Shown piece after piece: positions 35,004-47,456 of a DNA stretch of 64,000 nt. How positions within the stretch are numbered: position 1 is the stretch's first letter; each line of letters begins with the position of its first letter. The position numbers and the translations under genes were made by a program. The stretch is from Tubiluchus corallicola (Eukaryota > Priapulida > Priapulimorpha > Priapulimorphida > Tubiluchidae). The notes beneath the pieces are model-generated. The model was not told the origin of the DNA. It worked only from the letters and a program-made list of their open reading frames with translations, and did no database searches. Location of the stretch: assembly GCA_030141605.1 (NCBI GenBank), contig JAQGDQ010000002.1:2400501-2464500 (forward strand). The letters are read 5' to 3'.

Positions 35004-38000
35004 AGCAAGCTGAAGACTCTTATGGTTTGGTACCAAAATCAGGTGAAATTTGATTTGGAAGCTGCTAGGTATAACTCAGTTTTCAAAATTTAGCATCACC
35101 AGTTCGGTCAAGTAAACGTAGAATGACGTAATCTTATGTAGTATTATTGCCCAAGCTTTCTTTACCAAAAAAGTATACATGTTCTAGATTGGAGCATTCT
35201 TCGCACATCTGTTCGTAGTGTTTCACAGAGGAACGCAATAATGATTCATATTCAAAAAACACAAACGTACGAGAATACCTTTATGAGAACGAAATGACTT
35301 ACATTGTGTAGATAGCTGAATAAAAACGGGATTTCATCTAGTAAAATTTCAAAATATTACAGACCAGTAATTTTTAAGATTTGTACGATTTTGTGTGGCA
35401 TCCTATAGTTGGTTAATACGACTTGTATTAAACTCCTAAATCACAAACATTTTTTAGTTTAGTTTGCTACACTGTAAGCCATTACCTCAATAGTTAGCAG
35501 CAAGGCCCTCTACAAATGCTGAAGAATGGGCGTGACTTACCCGCATTTTGCTCTTTATCAAGGATAACCCAGAGTTGACACCCTGCACTAGCAGAGGTGT
35601 CTTAGCCAAATGACCGGAGGTGAATAACCGACGACAGGCGAAATTGCATACGAATAATATTGTCTGCGGGGGTCATTATTTTCCCACCCAATTACTAGTA
35701 AGCTAGACGTTGCCTAACTAACATAGCCAAGCACACATAGTGGGCACTCGCTATTCCCCTCGCCACAAAAATATGTATTTTATTTAACATAAGCTCTTTG
35801 CGGCGGTTAAATATTGAAGATATTTGATAGCAACATTTAAGCTTCAATTACGCAGCGCATTTGTAATGACTTTCCTTGCATCTTTTTTTGCTGATAACTG
35901 CAGCATCCATTGTCAAGCATCTTTTTCTCAACTAATTGCTCGGCTGGCACAATCCGATTGATGACCACTTTTAATGCCAAGCACATCTTTTCTTTCAAAG
36001 CGTCATTATTATTTCAATACTGAATTCGACTTTCAAAACGTTTAAGTTCAGCTTGCTTCAGATTGGCAGCATGTTGTGTGGCTTCCTGTTTTTCTCCAGG
36101 AAACTAATCTGTTTGTGTAGGCGCGCACAATCGCAGGCAGCATCTGCAAGGGTTTGCGTGTGGTGGGCCAAGCGACCTAAAAATGAGAACCAACATAAGC
36201 GGCAAGAGTATGCTGCTACCAAAGTGGCCACTGTCCAAATGACCTATTGCTCAATATGTCTGCTGCATAAGTATGTTGCTGTCCATGCGTCAATTGTACA
36301 AGTACCTGCTGTATAATATGTCTGCTTCACAGATGTCTACAGCCAGTGCCGAGACAGTATGGCAGACGAAACCGCAATCAGTCACCCATTCATTTAATAA
36401 GCAACCAGGCTGTTGCTTTAATTCGGTCACACACCGCGACCATTCACTTATTTTCTGCCTAAATGCGGGAAAATTATTGTCATAATGATGATGCTTGGGG
36501 TTAACATTCTAGCTTACTTAACGCAAAAATAGAAAATTTGTAATTTGTTTGCTTTTTATCACGACCTGCAAGTTTAAAATGACACAGAATTGCAATGTAC
36601 ATGATGATTATCCGGGTACGCCTAAATCAGGTATACGAACGTACCAAATAGGCGGATATTTAATAAAATTTGTAATAACAAGATTTATTAAACAAGTGAA
36701 CGTGATTATGTGCTACATACTGCCCGAATATCAACTAAAGCATGAAAGTATTTTACTAACACACAGCATTTAACTGAAGAAGCTAAAAAGCTGAATTCCT
36801 TATCTACAGTTGAGGACGGGTTTCAATAACAAAGCAGTAATACACTTGCTGAAAAATTAAAAGCATTATAAGATATGATTCTTAATTCTGCCAAACTGAT
36901 CTCATGATATAAATTTGTGTGTTTTTGTCTATAACTTCAGGTAGTAAACCACCACGCTGGAATTGCCTTTAATCAAGCTAGAAGCTGCATCCAAAATCAA
37001 TTTCTACAGGTGATTCTTCTATGTAAATGTCGGCGAGATCTGCAATAGATCGATGTTTACAACACTTTTTCATCACTCGGCGCATATCTGCTTCGGGCCA
37101 AGCAATACACACAGTCAGTTTTCTCTAAAAGAAAATTCTTAGAAATGGCAGTGAGACTAGTTGCGGAACATCTTTGTACAATGTCATTGTCAAACTAAGA
37201 GATGGCAATAATTTTAGGCATGTAGCGTCGCTGCTGATAAAAAGTCTTGGAGACACTTTTGAGAACATTATTTTATGCTTATATACTCCTATTATATCCA
37301 GTACTGCGTCATATTGAAATTCTGATATTTATGAACACTGTAAAACAAATCGGCGAAGTCCATGTCCGGCTTTGTCACGGATTGTTTACCAAACTGCAAA
37401 CTGAGTCTGAAACTAAATGACATTATCGGGCACAGTGTGTAAATTTAAGATCTATGTAAATAGTTATCGTTATAAAAATTTATTATAGGCGCCTAGTGTG
37501 GCATGCGCATGTGCATCAAGCGAGCCAAGTCCATTGTTAGGCAGTCAACGCCATTGACAAAATTGCATAATAGCAAATTTTACACTAGTAAAAACGTATT
37601 CTAATATTTTCATGTGTGCCTTACACATTAAAAGTAACATGAATGAAAATGACCAAAAATGTATTTCGTCAAATTGCGTTTTAAATCACGCGCACCACCC
37701 AATGTTTACGCATAAACGGTGGCTCAGAATGGGCCTACTTGCAAAACTTTTGATGGCGAATCGCCACAAAATACGAAAAGCTAGCCAGTAAATTCCGTAG
37801 GCCTACCGTAATCCGCATAAAATTCGTTTTCAAACGATATAACTTTTGTGACAATTGGATTTAATGAAGTTTTGTCATTTTTAGCCAAATTTCAGAAAAA
37901 AAAATTTGATGTATGCATCAAATGATTGTTTTAATAGCATAAAGATGTTGCGTTGTGTCAATACAACGCCTGTCATTAAAAAGCTACTAAATCTGACTTG

Positions 38001-38260
38001 CTTGTTACCTTTGTACGCCAATTTATTGCCGTCAATGTTGTCGCAGCTGTTAATTATTGTTATTATTAATTGTGTATACCTACTGTACATAAAAGCGCAA
38101 TTTTAATGTTAATTTCGTACATTGGTTATTATTCTCATTATTGTACTTTTATTTATTTTACTTTTAGCATTTTATTTTATATTCTTAATCTGCCACCTCT
38201 GCTATCATCATGAACATATCCTTATCGTCATCATCATCATCACTATCATCATATCAGCTC
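35001..38260. other. unassigned AT-rich DNA
   Basis: No supported gene. Open frames at 36053-36316, 36273-36485 and 36549-36773 (all +) have no recognised domains. A short (ATC)n run lies at about 38228-38256, next to the tail of the retroelement that follows. Confidence 0.35.
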
Positions 38261-38267
38261 ATCATAT

Positions 38268-39000
38268 TGATTTGATTTGATTTAATATTTTATTTCAAAC
38301 TTCACAAAGTTCATGTACACATCACAAATTAATACAAATAATACAATAAATCATGACACACAACAATAACACAAATAACAATTAACGATATAACAAACTA
38401 CGCCAATGACATCTAATTACAGAAGTAAAGTTTGCATCACTGTTTAAAATGTTCTTGCATATAAAATTTTCACTGTTATTCAGCCTGACGTATAAACTGT
38501 ATGCACATTTTCTGTAAATCACATCAAAATAAATAATATTATATCTAGTAGAAATATATCTAGCGCTCGTATCATATGAAAAGTTAAACAGCTTCCGTGT
38601 TGATACATTATATGCAACCTCGAGTTTGCTAAGATTGTAAGAATAAAAATGTCTCCAAGTGGACATACAATAAAAAGTAGTGCAGTAAGCATTAAACAAT
38701 TGTCTCTTCACGTTAACTGAACAGTGAGTAAATTTCATGAGTAATTTATTTGCTCTACCATAGTAAATTGAACATTGTCGTAATATATCTAAATCATCTC
38801 TATTGTCATCTGATAAAATATGACCCAGATATTTTTCCTTTTTACTAGGTACAAAACTTTTACACTGCAAAACAACAGACCCAAAAGTAAACTGCTGCAT
38901 GTGGGCGGAGCAAAACGTGACAAGTTTAGTCTTATTCACATTTACAAGGCTATCATATTCTTTATTCTTTAGCAATACAAGGATATCATATGTTATATTA
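38268..39000 (-). mobile_element. non-LTR retrotransposon 3' fragment, minus strand, (AAATC)n tail
   Basis: The minus strand carries the C-terminal part of a reverse transcriptase ORF (38975-38382), then a short UTR, AATAAAATATT and AAATCAAATCAAATCA at the 3' end (38283-38268). The protein is colinear with the plus-strand element at 40.9-41.4 kb. The 5' end is truncated at about 38990-39000. ATCATAT occurs on both sides (38261-38267 and 38985-38991) and could be a target duplication, but the left one sits next to an ATC repeat, so this is weak. Confidence 0.85.
38382..38975 (-). pseudogene. LINE reverse transcriptase C-terminal region (197 aa, uninterrupted remnant)
   Basis: The frame starts just upstream of a VNVNKTKLVTF block, equivalent to the segment that follows the catalytic FADD motif in this family. 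It continues with EKYLGHILSDDNRDDLDILR, GRANKLLMKF, HCSVNVKRQLFNAYC, TWRHFYSYNLSKLEVAYN, RKLFNF and IIYFDVIYRKCAYSLYVRL. These are shared in order with the plus copy at 40886-41413, at roughly half identity, so the two are old copies or different subfamilies. The polymerase core and any endonuclease are missing. The frame is intact over 197 codons, which is unusual for such a truncated piece, but the Met chosen as start is only the first in frame, not a true initiator. Confidence 0.85.
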
Positions 39001-39801
39001 CGTACTGCCCACTAATAAACTTCCTTTTTGATTTTCGCTACAATACCTGTTAGTGCAAAATAATAACAAGTAGAGCAAAAGAAATTCGAAACTTCAAGAA
39101 AAACACACAATTAAATTAATATTTAATAAACGTCAGACTTTATTTATTTCAATTGATCTACTCCCTTGAGTAGACAGTGTATTGACACTAACTATATCAA
39201 ATAATCATATATGAATCAATTCAATTTGTTGTTAAGAACTAGTAGTTATTAGGAACTACTATATATAGTACATAAGCCTACGGTAATTTTAAAAACGTTA
39301 CCAAAAACACGTGACAGAACGAAATTTTACCAGGCAAGTTTTCATTGAGTCAATGAAAGAAGATGATGTAAAACCCACAAACCACGAAGACAATTACCGT
39401 GCAAGTTCATGAGACCCTTTATATTCTCGGAGGCTCTGTTTTACTTTATTAATGGGGAAAAATTGCCCATACAGCTTGGCCAGTAAACCTGTTATGACAA
39501 GTTATAATAAACCAATCATTATAAGAAGATGTGACAGAAATGAGTTGTATATGTTCGAGCTTAAACGCTGTTTGCTACAGTAATTTCATTTCACCTGCCA
39601 CTATAATGCAAGTAGCAGCTGCAGGGTGTTGGTCTGATATAACCTTCTTGTACTGTAGGAATGACTATTTCAACACTATAATAAGGTATGTAAGAAAAAA
39701 GACAGAATTCGCCTGCATGAAAAAATTTGGCTTAGGTCGTTAGTGTCCGCGCCTTTGATCATCAAGAATTTTTTCTGCACTGCCTGGGCCCGATTTGCAT
39801 T
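39001..39801. other. spacer between two inverted LINE fragments
   Basis: No gene or element was recognised. 39531-39743 (+) is a small open frame without a domain. Confidence 0.35.
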
Positions 39802-39812
39802 TTTCTTCTCTC

Positions 39813-39866
<54 letters not shown>
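39802..39866 (+). repeat. (CT)n microsatellite at the 5' truncation of a LINE
   Basis: TTCTCTCTTTCTCTC passes into about 23 perfect CT units that end at 39866. The retroelement coding homology begins within about 30 bp. Confidence 0.95.
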
Positions 39867-39867
<1 letters not shown>

Positions 39868-39869
<2 letters not shown>

Positions 39870-41590
39870 CAGTTATTCGTCCGACGAAATTTCAGGCGAT
39901 AAGGCTATATGTGATATGTGGATGCACTACAAAAAGATTTTAAATTCTGCAAATAACGGTGACCTTGCGGCAAAATTAGACTTGAAGTTAGGTAGTAACA
40001 TGGGTATTGTGAGTTCTTTCACTGTGAGAGAAGTGCAAGAGGCCATTTCAAAACTATCTCTGCACAAATCGGTTGGAAATGATGCAATTAAATCGGAGCA
40101 TTTTAGGTATGCTTCACATATGCTGCCAATAGTATTATCACTTTTATTTAGCGCTTGTATCATACATAGTTTTTTTGCCAGATTCTCTAATGCTGTCTGT
40201 CATTGTACCGATTGTGAAAGACAAAAATAAGGAAATTACAGCCAAGAATAATTATAGGCCAATAGCACTATCCACAGTGTTGAGCAAATTATTAGAAATT
40301 TTGTTTTTAAGCAGATACGGTAACTCAATTCAATCAACACCAAATCAGTTTGGCTACGTGGATGAACTGGGTACCGAAATGTGTTTGTATACCATGAAAT
40401 TACGATTGACTATTACATTCAACGCCAGAGTCCAGTACGCATATTGTTCTTAGATGCATCTAAAGCTTTTGACCGGGTAAATTACTACAAAATGTTTCTA
40501 AAACTGGTCGATACTGATATGCCTAACATTATTATAAGATTATTAGCTTTTTACTACTCTCGACAAACTATGTTTGTGAGATGGGGAAATTTTTGCTCTA
40601 GCACATTTAAAGTCGGAAATGGTGTTCGGCAGGGTGCAAAAATGTCACCCATACTATTTAATTTATACTTCAGAGACTTGAGTTCTGACCTCACATCTAC
40701 CGGTCTAGGTGTCAGATAGGTGGTACTTATATAAATCACCTTATGTTTGCTGATGATGCATGTTTACTCGCATCCACTACCACTGCTTTACAAACTTTAG
40801 TTGATATGTATGTTCAATACACAAATAGTCATGACATAGTAATAAACGTCGACAAGACTAAAGTCATAACAATTACACCCCCAGTATGTGTGGGTTCAAT
40901 TTCCGTTCACTTGAGGTAGCCGGTAAAATAATTATACCGTGTGAAACAGAAAAGTATCTGGGCCATGTTATAACCAGTGATAACAAAGATGACATGGATG
41001 TTATCAGACAACGAAGTCTGTTTTGTGCTAGAGCGAACCGTATTCTTAGAAAATTTCATCATTGTTCACCTAATGTCAAAACTCATCTGTTCAACTCTTA
41101 TTGTAATTCTTTCTACGGTATGGCCACCTGGCGACATTGTTATAATTACAGTCTCAGCAAACTTAAAGTATCTCACAATATTTCAAAACGCAAACTTTTC
41201 AACTACCCATATGATTATAGTTCTAGGACCATTTCAGTAGACCACGACGTTTTATACTTTGATGTAATACATAGGAAAACTGCATACAGTCTATACAGTA
41301 GAGTAATGCAAAGCTCAAATCTTCTTATAAAGGCATTGAATAACAGTGACGCATTTTACACTTCAGACATAAGAGACCAATGGAGGAAAGTGTTAGGTAG
41401 AAATTATGAATGACGATTCAGGCTGGACACATGATATTGTATATATATATAGATTGTACTGTTATTTTATTTATTTATGTATTAATTTGCATGTGTTGAG
41501 AGGAGGTGTTATAATTATTGTATGTCTTGTAATTATTGTATGTTATGTATTCTATGAACATGATTCGAAATAAAGAGTTAAATCAAATCA
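39868..41590 (+). mobile_element. non-LTR retrotransposon, 5'-truncated, plus strand, (AAATC)n tail
   Basis: A decayed LINE holds most of a reverse transcriptase, its C-terminal region, a ~160-bp UTR, the AATAAAG signal (about 41569) and the tail AAATCAAATCAAAT (about 41580-41590). The 5' half (any endonuclease) is missing; homology starts next to the CT microsatellite. The family matches the minus-strand fragment at 38.3-39.0 kb in protein order and tail sequence. The jockey/CR1-type group is likely, but the clade is not settled from sequence alone. Confidence 0.88.
39892..41413 (+). pseudogene. LINE reverse transcriptase with FADD motif, four frameshifts
   Basis: RNA-templated DNA synthesis is the family role. 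Blocks in order: VREVQEAISKLSLHKSVGND with EHFRYA (about 40026-40110); a shift at the T-run near 40170; SVIVPIVKDKNKEITAKNNY RPIALSTVLSKLLE (about 40195-40300); a shift near 40400; LFLDASKAFDRVN (about 40444); NGVRQGAKMSPILFNLYFRDL (about 40618-40680); a shift near 40708; LMFADDACLL, with the catalytic FADD at 40746-40757; INVDKTKV; a shift near 40884; EKYLGHVITSDNKDDMDVIR, NVKTHLFNSYC and TWRHCYNYSLSKLKV, ending at TGA 41411-41413. Both catalytic aspartate regions (FLDASKAFD and FADD) survive, but the four shifts make it non-functional. The frames are described separately and not joined. Confidence 0.9.
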
Positions 41591-41597
41591 AATAAAA

Positions 41598-42837
41598 TTT
41601 CTTTTAACATCTCACCACCTTATGCGTGCAAGCGTGGCGATTATTAAATGTAGACTATTCATGTCTTATTTTCTTATTCAAATACTAAACAATATATTGT
41701 CAATAATCCTGACCTTTTTTACTTAGCTTGACTTTGTAATAGCGCGTCATTTCGTGTGCTTTATTTCGATAAACCTTTATTTCGAAAGAATTAAGGTAAA
41801 CACTGGAAAGTCACCACGTTTTTCCAAAACTGGCAAAATTTATTGAGTGTTTTTTCCGCCTGTACCTGCTTGTTGTGTACTAACTGTTTAGAGTGCCCTC
41901 TGGTTACATTTTCATTTTGCTTTTTCCAACCTTATTTCGCATTCAAATCGCATTATTTCTACTCGAAGCGTGTCTCATTAGACAAACAGGCTGCCACTTT
42001 GATAATAATTGATCAAACGCGCGGAAATTGATCAAAAGCGTTGCATACGTGCCAATCTGAATGCTTTCTGACAACTACTTGCTTACACATGTCAATGTAA
42101 GTGTTATGTCATATGTATAGCTTGCAATGATTCGTGATAGCCAAGAGTGCGCTAACATTCTTAGCGACGGTTCTGCCACGCATCGCCCTTGGTTTGTTTT
42201 TGTTTTTCCGTTCGACACTTTTAGCTATCAGTCAGAAAATTAGTTGAAATTTCTTAAGTATTCTAGACAAATATAGTTTTTATTTTTAAGTCCACCTATA
42301 CTTATTATACATCTTTTAAGCTTCTAACAAAATCGCGTTTGGCGTATTATATTTTTGACAGCGGTCTATCTTAGACAGGAGCAGTGTGAAGTGGCCACTC
42401 AACAGAACGTAATATATAAGGCGTTTTTAACGAAATCTATCAACTTAAACTAAGCAACTGTACATTGTACAGTCTGTACTTATACGTGAACCGAAGTATC
42501 CATAGCTCATTGCCGCACAAGTACTAATTACGTGATGCATTGGAACCTCTCGTCGCAAATAGTGTATTAAGTATTTAATGGTAATAATTGTTTACAAAAT
42601 GGAAAGATCGTCTAATTGTACATGACCTATGACAAAAGCCTCATTTGTCATTTTAATTTCCTGTGTGTATTTCTCAGTTTTCTTCTGTTTATTTATTGGT
42701 ATTGGATTTGAACTCTCAATTATTTTATTTGACTTATGCTGTCTTTTTATCGATTATAATACGACTATTATACCCATTGTAATTTGCATAGATTTCTAAA
42801 GAAATGTACGCCGTGACTTTGTAACTGGTGAGCAAGT
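41598..42837. other. unassigned DNA
   Basis: No supported gene; AT-rich with short frames. Confidence 0.35.
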
Positions 42838-43035
42838 GAGTTTGATTTGATTTAGCTTTATTTTCCACCTTTTAGCTTCGGGTTTTTTCTTGAAGCGCAA
42901 TCTAAATAAAAGCAGACTAAGAATATTTCCTTTGGGAGCTCTTACACCAATGTTATAATTTAAATCACAAGCAAATGTTTTCTGGCGGCTAACTCGAGAG
43001 TAAGATTTTCTGCAACACACAGTGAGGTCGTTCAT
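42838..43035 (-). mobile_element. probable retroelement 3' end with (AAATC)n tail
   Basis: The minus strand ends in GGAAAATAAAGCTAAATCAAATCAAAC. This is the same arrangement (AATAAAG, then AAATC repeats) that terminates the LINE at 41.59 kb and the one at 38.27 kb. Upstream, a minus frame of 79 codons (43035-42796) includes SRVSRQKTFACDLNYN and LLLFRLRFKKKPEAKRW. I do not recognise it as reverse transcriptase, so the body may be a SINE or another LINE 3' region that shares only the tail. Confidence 0.45.
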
Positions 43036-44040
43036 ACGAGTAAATAGATTTTATACAGAAGAATAGTGCCGATAAAAGAGCAACTGGGGTCGAAATAGGT
43101 TTAATAGAAACAACTGCTCGGACGCAATGATTCGATGAGTGAATCAATCGTACGCTATACGTTCAGCAATCAATCTGGTGCTACGTTTCACGCTCTATTA
43201 CACGCTTGTCAACGTCCAATGATGTACAAACAGCAGCAGACTGACTGCAGGAAGGGACTCTCAATATCCCGTATTAATCTTCTCTGCCGTGACAATGGCT
43301 TCATTAATTGTTTGCAATTTAACATCTTTTAACAAATTTCAAACCACCGCAATTCATTTGATGCGGTCTATAAAAGTTGATCAACTTTGTCAGTTTAATC
43401 GTTAAAAGAAAACAATTTGTGAAAATAAAAGACCATAATGATAGCGGAATATAATGTAAATTTTTCCTTATTCTGCCAGACTGCAATACAGACAGGTTTC
43501 ACACACAGTATGCCTGCCTTAAAAATAATACAAGCTCTGCGTGACATTTTTCTAGAACTTGAGACAAATTACGTAATTGAGTTGTCAGACATTGGGCATC
43601 CAATTTTGAATTAGTTCACATATTGAGAACTTGGTAATGATCAGCAAAATGGGATATTTATGAAATATTTACGAATAACAAGCAAAAGCGAAACTTTTAT
43701 GACTGTAGCAAATCTTGGAAACATTAAAACCTGCATTATACTATATATTGCCATTTGCTACTTTTGATCCATGGCATACCATTAAGGAGCTATGCAACAA
43801 TAGCCGAAACAGTGAAACAACAACAACAGTAGAAATTAATGAAAGGCAAAACTAACGATATTATTTTGAGCTCATGCTTTCTTTACTATGAAAAATAAAT
43901 GCTATTGGTGATAACAAATGTTGTATTACTAATTTTGGCTTATTAGCTCACGACGGGATGATAACCCCAGATGTAGGTAAAATTGGTCTGGTGAATGTCG
44001 GATAACAGGAATAGCAAGCAACCAGTTTTAAATCGAGAAA
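43036..44040. other. unassigned DNA
   Basis: No supported gene was recognised. Confidence 0.35.
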
Positions 44041-44044
44041 TGGA

Positions 44045-44155
44045 TGAGTGGTTAAGATGTGAAGCTAAGCAATATAGGCCTTTGTAGTGAATGGATGGGT
44101 GATCAGTGATCACCGAGGCGCTTTTGTCTACCATACTGCCCTCTGATATTCTAAT
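44045..44155 (+). mobile_element. 5S-rRNA-like SINE fragment, copy 2
   Basis: GAAGCTAAGC (44061-44070), then GGCC, TAGTGAATGGATGGGTGATC and ATCACCGAGG follow the order of the 5S rRNA blocks GAAGCTAAGCAGG..GGCCTGGTTAGTACTTGGATGGGTGACC. The GAGTGGTTAAGA just before it (44046-44057) resembles a tRNA A-box by chance or by descent. Divergence is too great for a functional 5S gene. Confidence 0.45.
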
Positions 44156-47100
44156 ATTTTTTCGTCCGATGAAAGCTTTGATAATTAGCTAGGTAACTAG
44201 GTATAAATTGTGCTAAAACACATTGCGTACAATAAGAGGTGTAGCAGAGAAGCATTTTTAATTTATCACACGCAGCAAGCACTTCTGTTAAGCACTATAC
44301 ATAACAGACAAGCACATTCCCCTGCATGGTTACGTTATTGTGCATATCATATAACTATTTCTCTCAAATCCGCATTCATTCGTCACATAAACAATGGCAT
44401 GGATGAAGGATTTGTGATGGTATAATATCATTATCTACTCGAGCTGCATGTGTACAATTATAATTCCAATAAAGTTTAGCTGAGTAAGCAGACAGAATAT
44501 TCCGCAGACAGCTTACAATTTGAACCGAGAAACCATAAGCGGATAACACTCGACCACTTTATGTTTTGTTTTAAAATTTATCTATCGTTATTTTTCTCAG
44601 AAAGTAACAAAGTTATTCATCAAAAGGTGAGGAAAACGGTATTTATAATCTTCTTATTAAAAAGTGATACTCCATTATTCTTACCACGGCTTATATCGCA
44701 AATTGAGACGCGAAGTACGTTACGTCAGCGAATAGTCTATCAATAAATCGACCTTATCAAGAAATCATTAATATTGTGGGATTGTCCTGCAGAACAGTTG
44801 GTAATTTTCTTTTTACTACAGATTTTATGCGATCATTCCTGTCTGTAATTTCTCACACATCCAATAAATGTGCTGCTACAAAAATCATGGTTCCTTCATG
44901 CCGTCTCTGATGTGAGTGACTATATCAATATGTTTATTCTATACGCTGAATGAATCTGTTGGTAGGAACCTTTTTTAATGAAATTGCTGCAAGAAAGAAT
45001 CATATCAGTGAAGAGTCGAAAGAGCCTAATATATTATGCTTGCTTGGTAGGGTGTTGTATTGCAACTTGTCGTATTGCAACTTGTGTTTCGTTGCACAGG
45101 GCTTGGTCTCCTCGAGCCATTCTAGCCTTTCATGCACAAAAATATGCGTGGCTAAAAATTCAAAATATTTTGCATTTTAAAGTGCGTGCCTTGACCATGT
45201 CTGCACTACAAATTATAGTATGAAAACCAATCTTGCATCGTAAAAAGTAACCTGGGTGGATCCATTTGTGTTTAACAAAATTTAATAATGTAATTCATAG
45301 GATGTATATACCTTTTTATACGTCCTGCATGCCCGCGAGTGCAGAAATCCATACAAATTCGTCGTAACTCATTATAGCTCAAATTTTGGACTTGCACATT
45401 AAAATTTTTGCACTTACTGAAATCTTGTTATTTCAGACGTGTGAAGTCAGCTTTGCCAAATAGGCCCTGCGTTTAGAACAAAAACAAAATGTTTCTATTA
45501 TCTGTAAAACAATGCCGCACTTTTACTTGGCAAGTCAGGACCAGGAGCCTCCCATAGAAACCAAGTAGAATATATGTAATGGTCTATAAGAAACAGTATA
45601 CAGAAACAGAAAGCGTTTCATGTCCTTACCGTCTTAAAGCGATTATCGTGATATGGGTGTAAACTGTGTAATTAATTCGACTAGTGCATTTTTACTATAA
45701 ATGTGTCATATTTCAAATATTACTAAAACGTTATGAGCACACTGCGCTGCGCCTACTTTAAAGAAACTTTCAAGTTCATATAGTAATGTCGATAATAATA
45801 TGAATAATATATAATTTTAAGATTTTTTGCTGATTGACAATGCAGCTAAAAACTGCAGTGAATTGGCCTGCTTTCTACATATTTCGGCTTATTGTGCTTC
45901 TGGGTTTAATTAACTTCATAACAATGCTCTACAGCGTCAGGTCTTTTTCTTTGGCCGTAGCTACTGTCTTTTTTTACAAAGCCATTTAAAATTATTCGAA
46001 AAACAGCCGCAGGTTTTCATCTAAACAGCTGTCTCTGCTTTTGGTTCGCTTTCAGCCGCTCCAGCCATTCTTTCTCCTTCTTTGTTGTCGCCCGGATCAT
46101 CATCTTGTAATCTATGGTACAATTTCCATCGCAGTAATTCAATCTAACAAGGATTGCATGCAGTATCAAAGGGGCAGAAGTAACTGTGTCTATCAGATGG
46201 TATTAGAGACAAAATCAGAAAAAAACTTATATTAAATAGGCAAAGATTATGCTAGACCTGGGTGGTGCACTGGTGACTGAGGCAACCAGCGTTAAAAGAA
46301 CAAAAAGTAAAAAATAACTCAGGCAACTGGAGGCAGGTATGAAGCCATCGGTCATCCCAGGCGTTGAATCGCCCTAGCCAATAGTCAAAGCAAAACGCCG
46401 CATCTTTCTGTAGTAATCACGTGATCGACAATTTCATCTTTATTATGACCAATTTTCAGAACATGTAATATGTTTGATTTGGTTTAAACAGCCCGCATCT
46501 AGATGTGCAGGAGAATCATGGATTCTTGACTGCCGAAGAGCACATGTCTTGCTTTACATTTGATGGCATTTTTGTCGTAAAATTCAGCAAATTTGAATCT
46601 CTGGCTTGGGAGCAAGACGAAATACTTGGCTATTTGGAAAGTAAAAATAGGTTAGCAAATGAGTCAATGAGCGGTTTTTCAGCCTACTCAAATGAATACT
46701 ATTCATTGTCTTTTGAAATGTGATACAAACATATTAAGCATACAAAATATGTTTGCTGTACAGAGCCATCCTGGCACATGTCATGTACTACTTAACAAGG
46801 ACGTTTGGGTTAATAATTTCATACTCTTACATAAAAATTCACTGAATTAATAAAAATTATTTGCTGGAATACAGGCTTGAGCCCATGTTATTTTGTTGCA
46901 AATAAAACTAAAACTAAGTTGACTACAAATTTAATTCTTGTTTAAAAATCTCGATTGTCTGGAAACTCAAATAGATTCATAATTAATCAATAACTTGTAA
47001 TACGGTGTTAGTTAATGAAAGACAGAAAGAGTTAAGGCAAAAATTGTCGATTTATGTTAAAATCACCATCAGCTAGAGAATGAGAAATAAATGGAGTTCA

Positions 47101-47456
47101 AAAGAAAAGTGGGCGATACGTTCTGTAATAAACAACAGCAAGAAATAAATTATGGCATAAAACACTTTTTAAAATAAACACGAGATGCAAATTTTAAGAT
47201 ATATGTAGATTTCTGAGGGTCTCATTCATGTGTTCAATGACAGGCTAATGTTTTTGATTGCCAGAGCCTCCCTGAATAATAAAATTCTTACTTGTTTTTA
47301 TCAGTGATCCTCTTGGTAGCACATTTGTACGGTTAACTCTGTGATTAGGTGAGTGTTGTAAATTAAATAGCAGATAAGTTTGCACTTTGCAGGTTCAATT
47401 CTTCTAGCTATAGCTTTGCTGGTACTTGTAACTAAATAGGTGCAAGGGAGTTGAAG
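44156..47456. other. unassigned AT-rich DNA
   Basis: No supported gene. A GTATTGCAACTTGT sequence is duplicated near 45056-45085. The 46505-46723 plus frame (72 codons) has no recognised domain. Confidence 0.35.

Noticed and set aside
38261-38991. ATCATAT on both sides of the minus-strand LINE as a target-site duplication
   Set aside because: The left copy borders an ATC microsatellite and the right copy may fall inside the coding homology, so chance is likely.
46250-46400. Possible fourth 5S-like or tRNA-derived SINE (GCCTGGGATGACCGATGG on the minus strand)
   Set aside because: Only one short block matches and the order of the other 5S blocks is absent.
47385-47405. GCAGGTTCAATTCTTC as a tRNA B-box
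   Set aside because: No A-box at the right distance and no cloverleaf could be drawn.
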